This document shows positions 11,224 through 22,985 of a DNA stretch of 64,000 nt, one piece after another. Location of the stretch: positions 2,294,001 through 2,358,000 of the forward strand of contig LSAX01000007.1 in assembly GCA_001557505.1 (NCBI GenBank), read 5' to 3'. The position numbers and the translations under genes were made by a program. The stretch is from Reticulascus tulasneorum. Lineage: Eukaryota; Ascomycota; Sordariomycetes; Glomerellales; Reticulascaceae. Within the stretch, counting starts at the first letter, position 1. Every line of letters begins with the position of its first letter. The notes under the pieces were generated by a model that saw nothing but the letters and a program-made list of their open reading frames with translations, was not told where the DNA came from and did not search any database.

Positions 11224-13545
11224 CTAGACTAGCCGTACGTACTTCTTCCTAGAAATTACTTTGCTCCAAGCGCTTTGATGGACATGCCCAACCGCAACCC
11301 GCAGTACATACGGGGGAACACCACTCGGACAGACTAGCATTACATTCAACATCTGCCACTCAAACTGCTTAGTGAACAGGTTGTAAGGGTGAGATGGCAT
11401 GTTTTCGTCCATCAACGTGTGCGCAAACTCGATCATAGGATTTCCCATTTGCGGGAAGCGCTTGAAACGAGACACCAGCACGAATTCAAGCGACGACAAG
11501 TCATACCCAAGGCGCTTTGCGTGCTTCGGAAATATAGAGTAGTTCTGAGTCCCGAGGCTCTGTGATGATAAAGCCTCGCGATGGCGGTCAACGCCGAACT
11601 GCTGCGTCGTTTCGCTCACGCCACCTGAGTCCGATCCGTCAGATATGAGCAGGTCGCCACCCTGCTGCCAAAATTCCTCCGCGCTGATGACATCGGCCCA
11701 GACGTGCAGCGTGTCATACTTTGGACTGGGTTGGATACGTGCCAACGCCGGGACATTTACACGTGTGTCATCGCCATCAATCTCGAAGCGGATGATTCTG
11801 CGCTCCGATTCTAACCCGATAATCGCCCACTCAGCTCGGATGCTCTCCTGCTGGGACAGAATAACAAAATCGGAGCCGACGCGGCATGGAATGAGAAATC
11901 TGACAGGAGTGGCCCAACCTGCCCATGACCAGCTTGGGAACATCCCATGCCTGGTTGACGTTTGGCCCGGCTCCAGCCGACGCTCAGCACGGCGGGTATG
12001 CGTCCACAGCAATGACAGATGCATAGCGACAGTCGGAATTCCACTAAAGAATTCACATTCGAATCCCATCTTCGTAAGCGCTGCAGACGCTCCCGCGAAC
12101 GCGTCCAGGATGTCTGAGGATACTGTTAGGCTACGCCTGGTGTACTCGACAACGAGCTGCTGGTATATTGCAGAAATGACGATATATGGAGGTTTGTGCT
12201 CGCCGTTAAGCGCTTTCAAATACTGCCGGAAAGCATTGATGGGGTTTTCTGAGTCTGGATGGATCTCTCTTGAAACAAACGGCTGCCCAGTATTGAGCGC
12301 GTACATGCTATGCGTCAAGGAAGTCATGGGGTCGTTGGCTGGTTGAAACTGGCTTGCATTGAAGCCGCTCCCCCCTTCCGTCGCTTCACTGCGTTGGTAT
12401 TTCGAGCACTCGAAATAGACCTGATGTTTTGTGAAGTAGAGGCGTCTCTTAGACAGGAGCTTCTCTTGGAATGTCCAGCCGCGCGTCTCGTAGACCGACC
12501 TGTCTTTGTCATATTGCAGTGGCGGCGGCTCTGAGACGAACTCCCATTCATTAGTGCATTCCACAAAAGTGGGTGGGCTTCCATCGGCAACCACGCGGGG
12601 AAGTGGCTCTCTCGCAGACGATCCGGACAATGCCACCAGAGTCAAGATCGATTGCCCATATATCATATCCATCCGCTTCACTTCAATATGCTTGTCATCG
12701 CTGTCCTGTACGATGCAGAGCGCATCGATCCAAAGATACCTTTCACCTAAATCGTAGACGAACTTCATGCTAGTCTTTACAATAAGGGGAATTTCAGCCT
12801 TCGTCGGGCTCAAAAAGCCCTCTTTCTGAACCTCGTCAAGATTGCTCCTCACAGTTTGGAAGACATCACCGCCCCAGGTATATGAGAGCGTAACATAGCG
12901 GTTGTGTGAGCTCTTCTTCACCAGTCGTCTCTCAACAACATCGATCAGCAACATATCGTGATAAAGCTGGCCATCAGCCCATGATTTCTCCACCCTATGG
13001 CCTGAAAGACCGGGGGCGGCAGCGTGAAGAGAAGTATGAAGCTTGCTGGGTATGGGCGATTCGTCTGTCTCGGTAGACGTAGGAAAGCAGTAACCCTCAT
13101 GATTGGACTCGCAACCATTAATCCAATCCCGGATCTGTTGTATATCAAGACGGAGATTTTTGGAGGCGGACTTGAGGTGGCCTTTGGTTGAGTTAATGCT
13201 TCTGACCTTAAACGGCCCGCCTAAAGCAGTTACGTGGACATAGCCAACCAGTGCATCACCAGCAGTCAGCGGGAAACCCCCATTTGCTCCCATGGAAGGG
13301 CCAGCCTTCAGGTTCTTGACGCCTTTTAGTCGGTGGAGCAGCTCCGGGTCTTGATTTAGCATATTCAACAAGATTCTGCAGCAGACGCAGTCTGAGCCTT
13401 TTTCGTGTCTCTGTATATCTTTAATGGAGCCGAATGAGACACCGCCGATGGGCATCGTCTCCGCCTCCGCCGCAACGGCGAATTGTTTGCAGATGCGGCA
13501 GAGCCCGTCAGAGCCGCTGCCGCTGCCGCGCGAGAAGAGTCTCAT
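11224..13545 (-). CDS. HET-domain protein 2
   Basis: The frame is open from 13794, but I place the start at Met84 (13545, MRLFSRGSG). The preceding 83 codons are low-quality sequence, and the new start sits just before a Cys-rich module (DGLCRICKQF ... SDCVCCRILLNML, residues about 12-60) typical of this HET subgroup. The product is about 773 residues. The HET domain covers about 210-365 with YVTLSYTWGGD, ERYLWIDALCIVQD and YGQSILTLVALSG. The downstream ETRGWTFQEKLLSKR block is the standard continuation (TRGWTLQE). The C-terminal part contains FPSWSWAGW, also common in the family. Single exon, no TM. Likely role: incompatibility or regulated cell death, inferred from family. It is convergent with HET1. 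Confidence 0.88.
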   Translation of the reverse strand: MRLFSRGSGSGSDGLCRICKQFAVAAEAETMPIGGVSFGSIKDIQRHEKGSDCVCCRILLNMLNQDPELLHRLKGVKNLKAGPSMGANGGFPLTAGDALVGYVHVTALGGPFKVRSINSTKGHLKSASKNLRLDIQQIRDWINGCESNHEGYCFPTSTETDESPIPSKLHTSLHAAAPGLSGHRVEKSWADGQLYHDMLLIDVVERRLVKKSSHNRYVTLSYTWGGDVFQTVRSNLDEVQKEGFLSPTKAEIPLIVKTSMKFVYDLGERYLWIDALCIVQDSDDKHIEVKRMDMIYGQSILTLVALSGSSAREPLPRVVADGSPPTFVECTNEWEFVSEPPPLQYDKDRSVYETRGWTFQEKLLSKRRLYFTKHQVYFECSKYQRSEATEGGSGFNASQFQPANDPMTSLTHSMYALNTGQPFVSREIHPDSENPINAFRQYLKALNGEHKPPYIVISAIYQQLVVEYTRRSLTVSSDILDAFAGASAALTKMGFECEFFSGIPTVAMHLSLLWTHTRRAERRLEPGQTSTRHGMFPSWSWAGWATPVRFLIPCRVGSDFVILSQQESIRAEWAIIGLESERRIIRFEIDGDDTRVNVPALARIQPSPKYDTLHVWADVISAEEFWQQGGDLLISDGSDSGGVSETTQQFGVDRHREALSSQSLGTQNYSIFPKHAKRLGYDLSSLEFVLVSRFKRFPQMGNPMIEFAHTLMDENMPSHPYNLFTKQFEWQMLNVMLVCPSGVPPYVLRVAVGHVHQSAWSKVISRKKYVRLV

Positions 13546-14321
13546 TTTCTGGTTGCTGTGGGCTAGAGGCGAGGGGGGGTTGTCGACTGTCCAGCATCGG
13601 CATAAAACTGTTCGGCAGATCCAAAAGCCGGCCTCGGGTGACACTCGCCACGGTGATATGGCTTGCAGGGTAGCCAATCGGCCCAGCCTCACCCCCACCC
13701 CCTCCCTGCACGCCGCAATAATACAACCCAGTTCATACTGAGTACAGACTCCCACAACGACAAAACAACTTGCGCTGCTGGCGGTCCATGTCACGTGAAG
13801 TTACACACCTGCTCCTCCTTGATAACTTCTCTCCTGTCCTTATGTGTGGTTAGACACAAGATACAAGAGATTCACATAGACACATGTTGTACAGAGGTCC
13901 TTGGTACCTCTGCTTAGGTGAACCATCGTGACTCCCCGCAAGAGACGCCATACACACGAAGGTTCGAGACGTTACAGTCTTATCATCTTTAAGCTCGAAT
14001 AGATGTAGAATACATGATGCCACTCATAATCCCAGCCATCTCCAGCAGCCTCAAGCATAAGAAACACCAGCGGATACACACGCTATCTGGCCAAGGGAGA
14101 TGGCTGATTGGCATTTAACAGCAATCACGTGGGGTCCTTCAGGCGGCCAATGTTGGCACTTGCACAGCCATCAACCAACACCATCTCCCCGTGAAGGCTA
14201 TTCCAACAAAATACTCGTCGTGGTCAATATTATTCATCCTGTTGGAGATTATTTCATCGAGAAGTTACTTCTACGGCCGCTACTGATCATATTGTTTCTT
14301 GCGTCCTGCTCGTCACTTATC
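13546..14321. other. divergent intergenic region between HET2 and the Hsp70-like relic
   Basis: No gene seen. Frames here are antisense or extensions of neighbours. The region should hold the HET2 promoter. I see no distinctive site. Confidence 0.35.
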
Positions 14322-15632
14322 ATGCTACCTTCCCTGAGCACTGTGATAGTGAGTCTCTCGCTGGGTGCGCTGGTTTTTGGGAACGCGGACGTGTTGGTCA
14401 TTCCATCAGCCCAAGAGGGCCCAGTACCACCTTGCCCGCTCCTAAAATGCAAGGGATGTCCGACTTTGGACGAGATCCATCTTCCTGGAATCGGGTTTGC
14501 TTTAGAAATGGGATATCGGTACGTTATTCATACCGCGGGCTGTCCTCATCTCGGAGGCTAAATTTGGTCTCGCCGAAAAGCCAGCACTTTCGGAGACATT
14601 TCCTCTAGCCATCACAATAGAACCGCAGCCATAAAGTATCATAACGGCACCTCTCTAGCAATCGCCCAAGTTAGAGTCACAGAAGAATACTTATCACTTA
14701 TGACCCGGCTGGCAACAAGCTCACTAGACCGACTACCCAACGACACATGTTTCCCTGAGACGGATGGGAAATATGATTGCTTCGTTCTACGCCTCAAACG
14801 CCTCCTAAATAAAGCATTTTGGCGCCCCGCAACACTCGAAACTACCGTTCTCACGTATATGGTATCAGATCTACGACGAGAAGTTGAAACTATATAGGGG
14901 ATTAAGGTTAAAGCTGCAGTAATAAGTGCCCCCGATGGGCTTAGACTTACAGGAGAGGAGTACGATGATATTTTTGACTATCTCGGGATTGCCAACCTAA
15001 TACTAGATCGAAACAATCCTTTATTTGATAAGCTGTTTTCCACCGCTGCCGCAGCTGCCGGTTATAAAGTCGGTTTATACTAGCAGTACACGAATGCCTA
15101 CCAATACGAGCAAGAAGAATTCGAGTTTCTAAGCAAATGGACTCTAATACTCGATTACAGTCGAGAGAGTCTAAATAGTGCCTTTGATCACGTCAAAACA
15201 GCGAGGCGTAACCTTTACGATTTATTCATTGATGTCTCTCTGGGGTTTGATCAGTCCAGCAAACCGGATCAGGGAGACCAGGAGCTATACTGGCGGAATC
15301 TCACTGATCGCATCCGATCAGTTGTCGCATCCTCACGCCCGAAAGTAGAACAACTTATCCTGACTAGGGAATCCGCGGCAGAACCACGATTTAAGACAGT
15401 ACTTAGAGATGCATTGGCAGGTTTCTCTACCAAGGACGTGTTACAAATCCTTGAGAGTGTCGACAAAAGCAAAGAAGATAGGCTCATACCAGACTTTATT
15501 TTTGTGACGGCAAGAGGAGCAGCAGAGTTCGCAAAACGAAAACAGGAGGGCATGGCGAGGTGTTTGTTGCCCCCAGAATGCAGGCGGCGGAGCATGGCTG
15601 AGGTCAGTGTCATGGACTGGAAGGAGCTTTAA
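14322..15632 (+). pseudogene. secreted-type protein with Hsp70-like C-terminal features, interrupted by three stops
   Basis: One frame runs from an ATG with a good signal peptide (MLPSLSTVIVSLSLGALVFG) to TAA at 15630-15632, but it is cut by TAA at 14559, TAG at 14895 and TAG at 15081. Between the stops the coding quality is high (KVKAAVISAPDGLRLT, GIANLILDRN, RRNLYDLFIDVSLGFDQ, KVEQLILTRESAAEPRF, DFIFVTARGAAEFAKRK). The order of sequence around AAVISAPDG, the LILTRESA strand-turn and the terminal ARGAAEFAK recalls the actin/Hsp70 ATPase fold, where the equivalent parts are PAYF, the GGSS turn and the adenosine-site helix. The first phosphate loop (GIDLGT) is not visible. The two TAGs could each arise from CAG by one C-to-T change. 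Intron removal does not obviously rescue the stops, so I call it a pseudogene. The Hsp70 assignment is tentative. Confidence 0.55.
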
Positions 15633-15802
15633 AAGCGAACTCTGCCATATAATTATATACACTACGAAAATCTTGGGTTTTACAACCGCCATGAAGAATG
15701 TAAGGCCCGCTCGACCCCCCAACCCGAGGTTCAGAGACAGACTAAAGTTATGAATCAAACTTTTCTCTTTGCCTCATATAGAATGCTGTTCAATGCTCGA
15801 AT

Positions 15803-17844
15803 CTACAACTCAGAGGTGTAGTTGTACGTCCCGGAATACTGCTGTGCCCCAGCCAGCGGTGGCGGCGCATAGTTCCCCGCCCCGTCGAAGAGACCAGATA
15901 CAAAGGGCTTCGTCTCAGCGCAGTAGTCGGCAAAACAGATTTGGCATTCTTTACCCTGACGGGGTATGGGGTTCATCCGCAGGCGCGCCCGTTCCGCGAT
16001 GGCGCAGGCAAGACACGTCTTCCATGGAACTCCTGAGGTGCTGATGCCTGTTGTCGCAAGCGCGACACCATTTTCAACGAGGACAGGCGCCACATCGTGC
16101 CACCACCAAGTCCCGGTCCCGGGGGTGCTAGCGTTGGGATACACCGAGTAGGCCACGTTCGGGAGGTAGATTATCAACGGTGGGATGACGCCAGAGCGGG
16201 AGGTAGTGTCCCTGGCGCTGCATCCAAAGAATGTGGGCGTGTAAATCCGGTTCGCATTCTGCTGGATAAATGCAGCGGTGGTGACCCTGTTCGGAAACGC
16301 CAGGCCTTGCTTTTGGCCTTTGATACTGCTGGCGTAGTAGTTGGTCCAGTTGAGCGAAGCGCCGAAGGGGTAGTTATACGTTGTGTCGGCGGAGCTATCC
16401 ACCGCAAAAATTACGTCCACGCCCCGCGCAGGCTGCAAGAGAGGTAGAAATGGAATGGTCTGGTTGTTTGTGCCGCCGTCATCGAGGTACAAGGTCGGGT
16501 ACGTATTGCAGTCGTTTTCGGTGCCTGAGCCGAAGCCGCAGAATGGGTTGGGCACATTGCCTGTTGATTCTGGCATCGTAAAGTCGGCGTAGTTCTCGAG
16601 ACCATCGGAGATGGCTAACGAACTGGAACCCAATATAAAACTGTAGTTCATGAGCTTAACACGTAGTCGAATACTTTCTAGCAGTGGACAAGGAAACTTA
16701 CGCTGAGTTATCCAGCCCCTGGATGCATGCGTTGCCTCCAAAATCGGAACCAATGAGATTCATAGGCACAAAGGCACCTGTGTTGTAAGGATCCCATGAC
16801 CCGAATTCGAGGGGTGTCATCTCGTAAACTGTCGCATCGGCAGGGAATGTGTCATTATCCGCAACTGTCTGTCCGTTTGATAGCAGTATCGGGAACGGAT
16901 AGTTCGCTGACGCAAAGGCTTCGCTCGAAGCAAGGCCGCTCCAGGTCGAGTCCCCTGGGATGCCACTTAGGACACTCCGAGCCATGAGACGGCTCCAGTT
17001 GTCGGCGAAAGAGATATCTGCTCCGCTTCGGAACTTCTTGTTGGCCTCGCATTGTATAGGGCTGATGGAGTTAGCGGTGTCCAAGATGATGATCAGGTAT
17101 CTTTACTAGCAATAGTCCGCATCGTTGTCTTTATATAACCATTGGTCGGCCAGGGAATCCGGGTCAACGGGAAGATTCCACTTCGTAGTCTGGTCCGGTC
17201 CAGTCAGCTCACAATACACTCACGGCTGCTGATATTTCTTGAGTGCTTACGAGAGTATCCATGTCGGTGAAGTTGTTCAAAGCCCATGAACCCACCGCCC
17301 AAGCGCCACCACTGAGCCCGGAAATGTACGTCGTCCCATCTAGTAATCCTAGCTGATCGAGACCCTTCATTACACCGACGCCATTGAGCATGGCTCTGTA
17401 GCCACCCCCGCTGACTGCAACGCCGATCCGTGGCGGTTTCTCCATAAGCTTCTTAATGTCGTACGGGGAGATATCCAGCCCGCCTAGCCACTTTTGCAAG
17501 TACGATTCTACTGCGGCGTTGGCTTTTGGAGCGCGGTTCGACAGCCACAATGCCTCGGCGCTATTCAACCCAGACGCCGAGCGTATAGGAGGGGAGCTTG
17601 GGCAAGGTGTTGCCTCGACGGTGTAGCCCGTCGTGAGTGAGCCCGGGGCAATGGACGATGCGCAGTAATCAGTATCCCACCAATGGGAAGAAACGGTCGT
17701 GTAAGTTGCTATATCGTCCTGGCACGCTAAGGCACGCGGCAGGACCTTCGCGGCCTGCGGCGGAGCAGTAATTTCGGGTCTTGGTGTGCATTGCGCGGTA
17801 CTAACAAGGGAGTAAGCCACCGCAATAAGATGAAGGGACTTCAT
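15803..17844 (-). CDS. secreted phospholipase B / lysophospholipase
   Basis: Four exons: 17844-17251, 17189-17107, 17061-16702 and 16640-15803. The introns are 61, 45 and 61 nt. They join in frame to 624 residues, the normal size for fungal phospholipase B. The start is Met12 of the open frame (MKSLHLIAVAYSLVSTAQC), which gives a clean signal peptide. Catalytic features of the cPLA2/PLB fold are present: SGGGYRA (oxyanion Gly and Arg, about residue 141), GLSGGAW with the nucleophile Ser (about 178) and YLDDGGTNNQ with the Asp (about 398). Cys and N-glycosylation sequons (NWT, NYT) are frequent toward the C-terminus. The tail (YSGTYNYTSEL) lacks a hydrophobic GPI signal, so the enzyme is probably released or wall-trapped. 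It removes fatty acids from phospholipids and lysophospholipids, usually for nutrition or membrane turnover. Confidence 0.93.
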
Positions 17845-18915
17845 CGTGCCGACGTAAAAGGAAAAGTGGAAGACCAATTGGTATTAATGTAATGTTGCCA
17901 AATTCGAGAAGGCAGCGATAGTTTATGAGAGTTGAAAATTGAACATCACAGTGCAGGAATAGCTGCTTTATAATTAATTTTGTTGCCTCCTCGAGACCTG
18001 ATCAACTTCAAAGCATAGATATGATTCCATGTTGAAGAGTTCGGCCGACTCAGCTTGACCTGATATACCTTGGCGCCCATTTTCGGTCCTTCAGTCAGCC
18101 TAAACGTTGCTTTAGGTTCAAATATCAGCGTTCAGCTTGCGATTAAACCCAGACGATGTCAAGAAAATTGAAAACCCTTGTGGTTTGGACTGGCTGTTGT
18201 CGATTCGTTATGACTAGGCCCCGAAGTGACCCCGTTCAGGCGTCCATTACGCTAAGCGAGCGTAGGATTCAGTTGTCTTGGGTGGAATCCACGCTTAAAT
18301 GTTACTATAGTATTCGGTTGTGCACGGAGAAACTCGCATTTCGCTTATCCCAAAGAGGGTTTCAGCTGTCTCCAATCCGATCGAAACCCAATCACGGGCC
18401 GGCCCTGTCTGCTGCATCAGCGGGGCGATGCTGTAAGGCGACAGCTGAACTGACGGCCCTCTGAACTGACAAATGTGGAGCAAATTTTAGTCTGTGGATA
18501 TGATATGCACGACCGCCGTTGGGCCTGGTTGAGATTTCCCAGTCCACCAATCAAGTAGGCACTGATTGGAATAAGGCTGGACAACGGACGACCCGCGTTC
18601 AGCCCTCAGCCTAGCTTGACGTGCCCAGACCTGGGTAAGCTTCGGATTGAGGTTGCAAGGTGGTTGATTCTAAGGGTGCCGAGGCCACCTTGGACTCTCT
18701 CTCTGCCGGGACATTTAGACTAGAAGAGTCGTCAGTCAGGTTCTTAAAAGGCTTCAGAAGCGTGACAGTTGATGGTATAACAGGTGGTCTCTAGGACACG
18801 CCACCATGTCTGTGAAGCGCTTCCCCTCGACTCCAGAGCCTCGTGGATAGATTCTCTGCCCAAAGAAAGAGAAGAATGGGCGAATGGGGAAAGGCAAATA
18901 AAGACCGGGTAGCCG
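17845..18915. other. intergenic region
   Basis: Upstream of phospholipase B and downstream of HET3. The longest frame (18156-18464, +) has no recognisable content. An AT-rich block at 17965-17990 lies about 130 bp before the phospholipase start. No repeat or RNA gene seen. Confidence 0.35.
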
Positions 18916-20825
18916 TCATACAAGAACCATCCAGGTGGCGTCATCCTCCGCAAGGTTGTATGGTGATTTGGGGAAGTCCAAGACAAACGCAGCCCCAATC
19001 AGCATATACTTCTCCCCTTCACCTGCTACCGGTCGAAGGACTAGTGGTAAAGAAAGCCCCGAAAAGACAGCAATCAGATCGTCGGCCTGAGAAAGGCGCG
19101 GAAATACGCCGAAGCGGCCTGTAGTTGTGAGACATAGTCTTTGGCCATGTATAGCATTCCGGAAGAGCGTGCCGTAATGAGTAACCTTGAAGTTGAGCTG
19201 CATTGCTGCCTTGGCTGCTGGCGACTGGCATAAGAGAAGCACCGCGACGATGACCGATAGGCGTTGACGAAGTTATGCCAGTCTTTAAAGTCCTCGGGCG
19301 ATACAGAGAAGCCTGAGAAGCTAGAGTCAAATGACATGAGGCGTGCAAGAGTATCCAGAGCAAATTCCGTGTTGGTCTTATTGCCACGGCGGGGAGATGA
19401 GATACAGAGGTCTAGAATCCAGTTGATGATATGGAGGCTTGAAGCGCCGTATCGGGATCCGTCGACAACGAGGCCGGCATTTGCGACCGTCTCACCATCA
19501 ATCCTGCCGCAGATCAGAAGCTCGTTGCTGCCGGCTTGGTGCTGCACCTGTAGCGCCGAAGAGTCCAACCTCATCCGAACCCGCATAAACATAGACGTTG
19601 ACTGCGTAGTTCGGTGTGTTGGACACCATGAAGGGATGTACTCATCACTCCCACCCCCGTCGCCGGGTCCTCGAAGTCCAGCGTAGGCCAGCACGCTTGC
19701 AACCAAGCCCTGCCTAAGACAGGCTGCGGCGAGCGTCCTGTATATTTCCGCGACAGTGGAATCGTAGTCTGGCTGAAACGGTAGCTCTTTTTCTTCGCCT
19801 AGGAATCCCAAAAGAGCATAGACACAGTCGCGTGGATCCGTACAGTTGAATTCCGAGCAGAGGGACTGGGCGTACAGCACGGCAAACAAACTCGACTGTG
19901 TAAAACCTCGAAGGTTTGATATGGCGTAGCAGTTTCGAAGCGAAGACTGCAGTCGAGCCGGCATACGATCCAGCATGTATATTCTTGACAGCCTCAGGAA
20001 GATATCGGATAGGTATTGGATGATCTCGCGGTGGATGCGGAACGATCCGTAGAAGAGGGACACATGATGGCTCAGGGCAAACTCTTGGACAACCCAAATG
20101 CGCGTGAACCAAGTCGACGATAGTAATTGCATCAGATTCTCCATCATCCTTTCGTCTGGCTCATCTTCGAGTGCCTCGATCGGCTCCATGCTGAATTCGT
20201 CCGGACGCAGAGAACACAAGAGATATGAGTACGCCGCCTTTAACCGACTCTGATGCTGCTCCTCCGGCCCACCTACCTCCTCGGGCTGGCCCAGCCATAC
20301 CAGGGTCCGCCACGCCCAGGAATACACCTTGGACATTAAACCAACCTGATGGCCGCGCTCTTCAGCGTTCCGCTGGTCAATGCACACCTGGTCGACCCAG
20401 AAGAGCATGCCTGGAGGGTCCCGCAGCAGCACCTGCGGCTCCTCCTTCAGAAAGCAGGACCCCAGATCGCCGTCGCTGAGCTCTTCACTGTCACTCCATC
20501 CTCGGCCCTTCGCCACTGGCTGCGGGCCAGCATGAAGCCAGAAGTTGCTCAGGGCGTCGATGACGGTTGGCGTTACGGCGAGCCGGTATCCGTCGTTCAG
20601 GACAAGCGTTTCGGAGAAGACGGGCTCTCCCCAGACATACGAGACTGCACGATAGGGAAGTCGACGACGACGCCGGCCTTCAAGCCGAACAACACCAAGG
20701 AAACCGGCAAGTTGGGGGCGGGAGGAAGCGGATGAGGGTGGAGGAGGCTCACACGATGTCAGGCAGAGTAGCCGGATCTCGGATTTGGTTTTGTCAAGGG
20801 GCAGACGCTTGTAAAAGTCCACCAT
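18916..20825 (-). CDS. HET-domain protein 3 (frame change near 3' end)
   Basis: The main frame runs from Met at 20825. HET blocks: YRAVSYVWGEPVF (about 60-72), MLFWVDQVCIDQRN (about 140-153), RTLVWLG, then SSTWFTRIWVVQEFALS and the DPRDCVYALLGFLGEE block. The main frame stops at 19074, but the conserved HET C-terminus (GQRLCLTTTGRFGVFPRL ... LPLVLRPV) lies in another frame that ends at 18916. Removing 19225-19268 (GTCAAC..GCCAG, 44 nt) joins the two in phase and gives 621 residues (20825-19269 plus 19224-18916). The donor is weak, so a small indel is the alternative. A Pro/Arg-rich insert (PPPPSSASSRP ... RLEGRRRRR) sits just before the HET domain. Role as for the other HET proteins, by family only. 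Confidence 0.82.
19225..19268 (-). other. proposed intron or frameshift site in HET3
   Basis: This 44-nt stretch must be removed, or an indel assumed, to connect the HET3 body with its conserved C-terminal block. The ends are GT..AG, but the donor GTCAAC is poor and I see no GCTAAC branch site. Confidence 0.4.
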
Positions 20826-21802
20826 GGCGCCGATGCTGCTCGATTTGGCAGCTCGGGATTTAAGAGATTGTATCCCAAAAATGATTAGGTAGTGTGTAGG
20901 AATGAAGGCAGTCGCACTTTATCACCCTCTTCAGTCTCAGCGGTTGACAAAAATCCTCTGGTGCCTTTCCCCCGGAGATGGTGGCGGCGCTTATTACTAA
21001 TAGAGGCACTAATTGGCTCCCGATACGGTTGCTTAAGCCACCTCAGTGTCAAGACCACAATCACGTTCACGAGACGGATGCAGTACAGCTATTTGCGAGA
21101 TTGGTGTCCTGCTCGTCTAAACTCTTTGTTTCTCCAGAGCATAATCAGCAGCAAAATATAAGGTGGAAAGGGACCGACCGATGACAAAGTATCAGAAATC
21201 GGCAACTGTCCTCGGCGCCCCGTCCACAGGATGAGACGGAGCCTTCTCCTTTTCGGACCAACAAAAGATCCGGCGATTGATGCCGGCCGACCCAAGACCA
21301 CCACTCACTCATATGCTGGCCGCTTTATGCGACAGGCTTTCCCTTGGCCTTACATGCGTCTTAAGGGGCATGGCTGATTTCCTTCGCAAGGACTTCGAGG
21401 TCAATGGCACGCCTTTCAGCATCAGCGAAGGGTAGAGTTTAATTCTTATATAAATTCGACGGTTAATTCGCAGGGAACTAACAACGCCTTTTCTACTCGT
21501 AATCTTTCTGTACCATTATTACATAAACTTCCTAGGAGGCTATTAGTGGCGGTAGTCTCCTTGGGTCGAACCTCATAGTTAAGGTTGCCTTGTAGCCTCA
21601 TTCATAAAGGCCTAGAGGCATTTTAGGCAACTTGTATTTTAGAAGCAGTTTTATACTCCCTCGGTTATAGTTTAAGCAATTCGCATCGTCAGGTTACCTA
21701 TAGCACAGCGGTATTAGCGAGGGTTTGCAAAGGATTGCCTAGCGCCTGCGGGTGTTTGGAAAAGGGGCGATAGTGTATGTGTTGGGAGCTGCTGTAAGCC
21801 GT
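20826..21802. other. gene-poor region upstream of HET3
   Basis: No gene seen. 21420-21700 is AT-richer and dense in TAG/TTA words, like degraded transposon DNA. I found no coding motif or terminal repeats. Confidence 0.3.
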
Positions 21803-22283
21803 CTAGATTCCCATTGTATTACAAGAAATGAGTTGCCAGTATCTTAGAGAACCTCGCAGCCTCTTTCTGTTGGAATACTCGCTTTGGTTTGGCACTGTCA
21901 TGAGCTCGGGGTCAGGGTTGAACTCGAGTCGGCGACGAATATCGAGATCATCGATGCTGGATGCCGTGAATATTCCTCTCTCATCCTCCGGAACGCCATG
22001 CTCATGTTCACGGCGTCTTTGATGAAGTGCTTCCAAAATGTGACTGGCAGTCCTATGATTTGATGCTCACGAAGAATGACCGGAACGTACTCCGAGCTTC
22101 CTCGACGACCTGAGAGATTTCCAAATTGCCCTCAATACAGAAGCATTTGTCTCCTGCTTCCATCAGATGATGCTTGATCTGGTAGCCAGACCACCCCTGA
22201 ATCTCGTGGAACCTGGCGAGACACAAGACTATATGGTTACTTTGGGGTTGGGATGCCAATGATGGCTTCCAAATCATCGCCAA
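21803..22283 (-). pseudogene. unidentified coding remnant
   Basis: Two consecutive minus-strand frames (22283-22053 and 22036-21803) have protein-like composition, for example FHEIQGWSGYQIKHHLMEAG and ERGIFTASSIDDLDIRRRLEF. They are separated by a stop and a frame change. They could be two exons or one decayed gene. I recognise no domain. Confidence 0.25.
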
Positions 22284-22985
22284 GTTAGCAAATAGCCCAG
22301 CATCTGGTCCTAGTTTATCGTGGGCAGGGGCGACTGACTTGTGAGCAGGCGGCAGGTTTGGTTCGAAGCTTCTTTCAACTGATCTAGCTCACAGTCTGCG
22401 TTCTGAATTGACATCTTTCTCAATCACAAAGCCCCATATGGCGCATTAGAGCCTCAGGTGAGTAGGGTAGGACTACCCAATCTGCAGTCGTAGTTTGAAA
22501 TATTGTAGGCTCCTAATCTAGAGGAATTTCGACTAAGATAATCAGGAAGAACCCATATCCCACCCGCTTGATCTTTGCTTTACCTACTCAAAGATAGACT
22601 GATCCAGGGCTCTACGAGGTGATCATTCCTTCTTAGTTTACAATTCGATCATGTTTGCAGAAGTGGCATGTTGCGTAATCCACCGCTCTCAATTCTTCCC
22701 TATAAGCTTACGGACATAGGCTCATGACGATCGGTGAGCACCCCGCAGGCAGTGAATGAAGATCTTGGCTATGGTGATATTCGATCATGGCATCTGCATG
22801 ATAAAACATCTACCGAATATTCTGTACAGAATGACATGAATGTATTTAGAGCCCAGATCTCTGGCTTCCTTTCCATAGGCCCCGCTCGACCCGTAATCCC
22901 GTTAACCGTCTCATATTCCATCAGTTACCTAGAAGCACTAAAGGTTTCGTTGGTATCCCTTAGCGCGTCTCCTGAAATCATCTGC

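Noticed and set aside
13546..13794. N-terminal 83-codon extension of HET protein 2
   Set aside because: Open frame but low-quality sequence ahead of the conserved Cys-rich start; an internal Met fits better.
21420..21700. candidate transposon terminal region
   Set aside because: AT-rich degraded sequence, but no terminal repeats, target duplications or transposase motifs readable.
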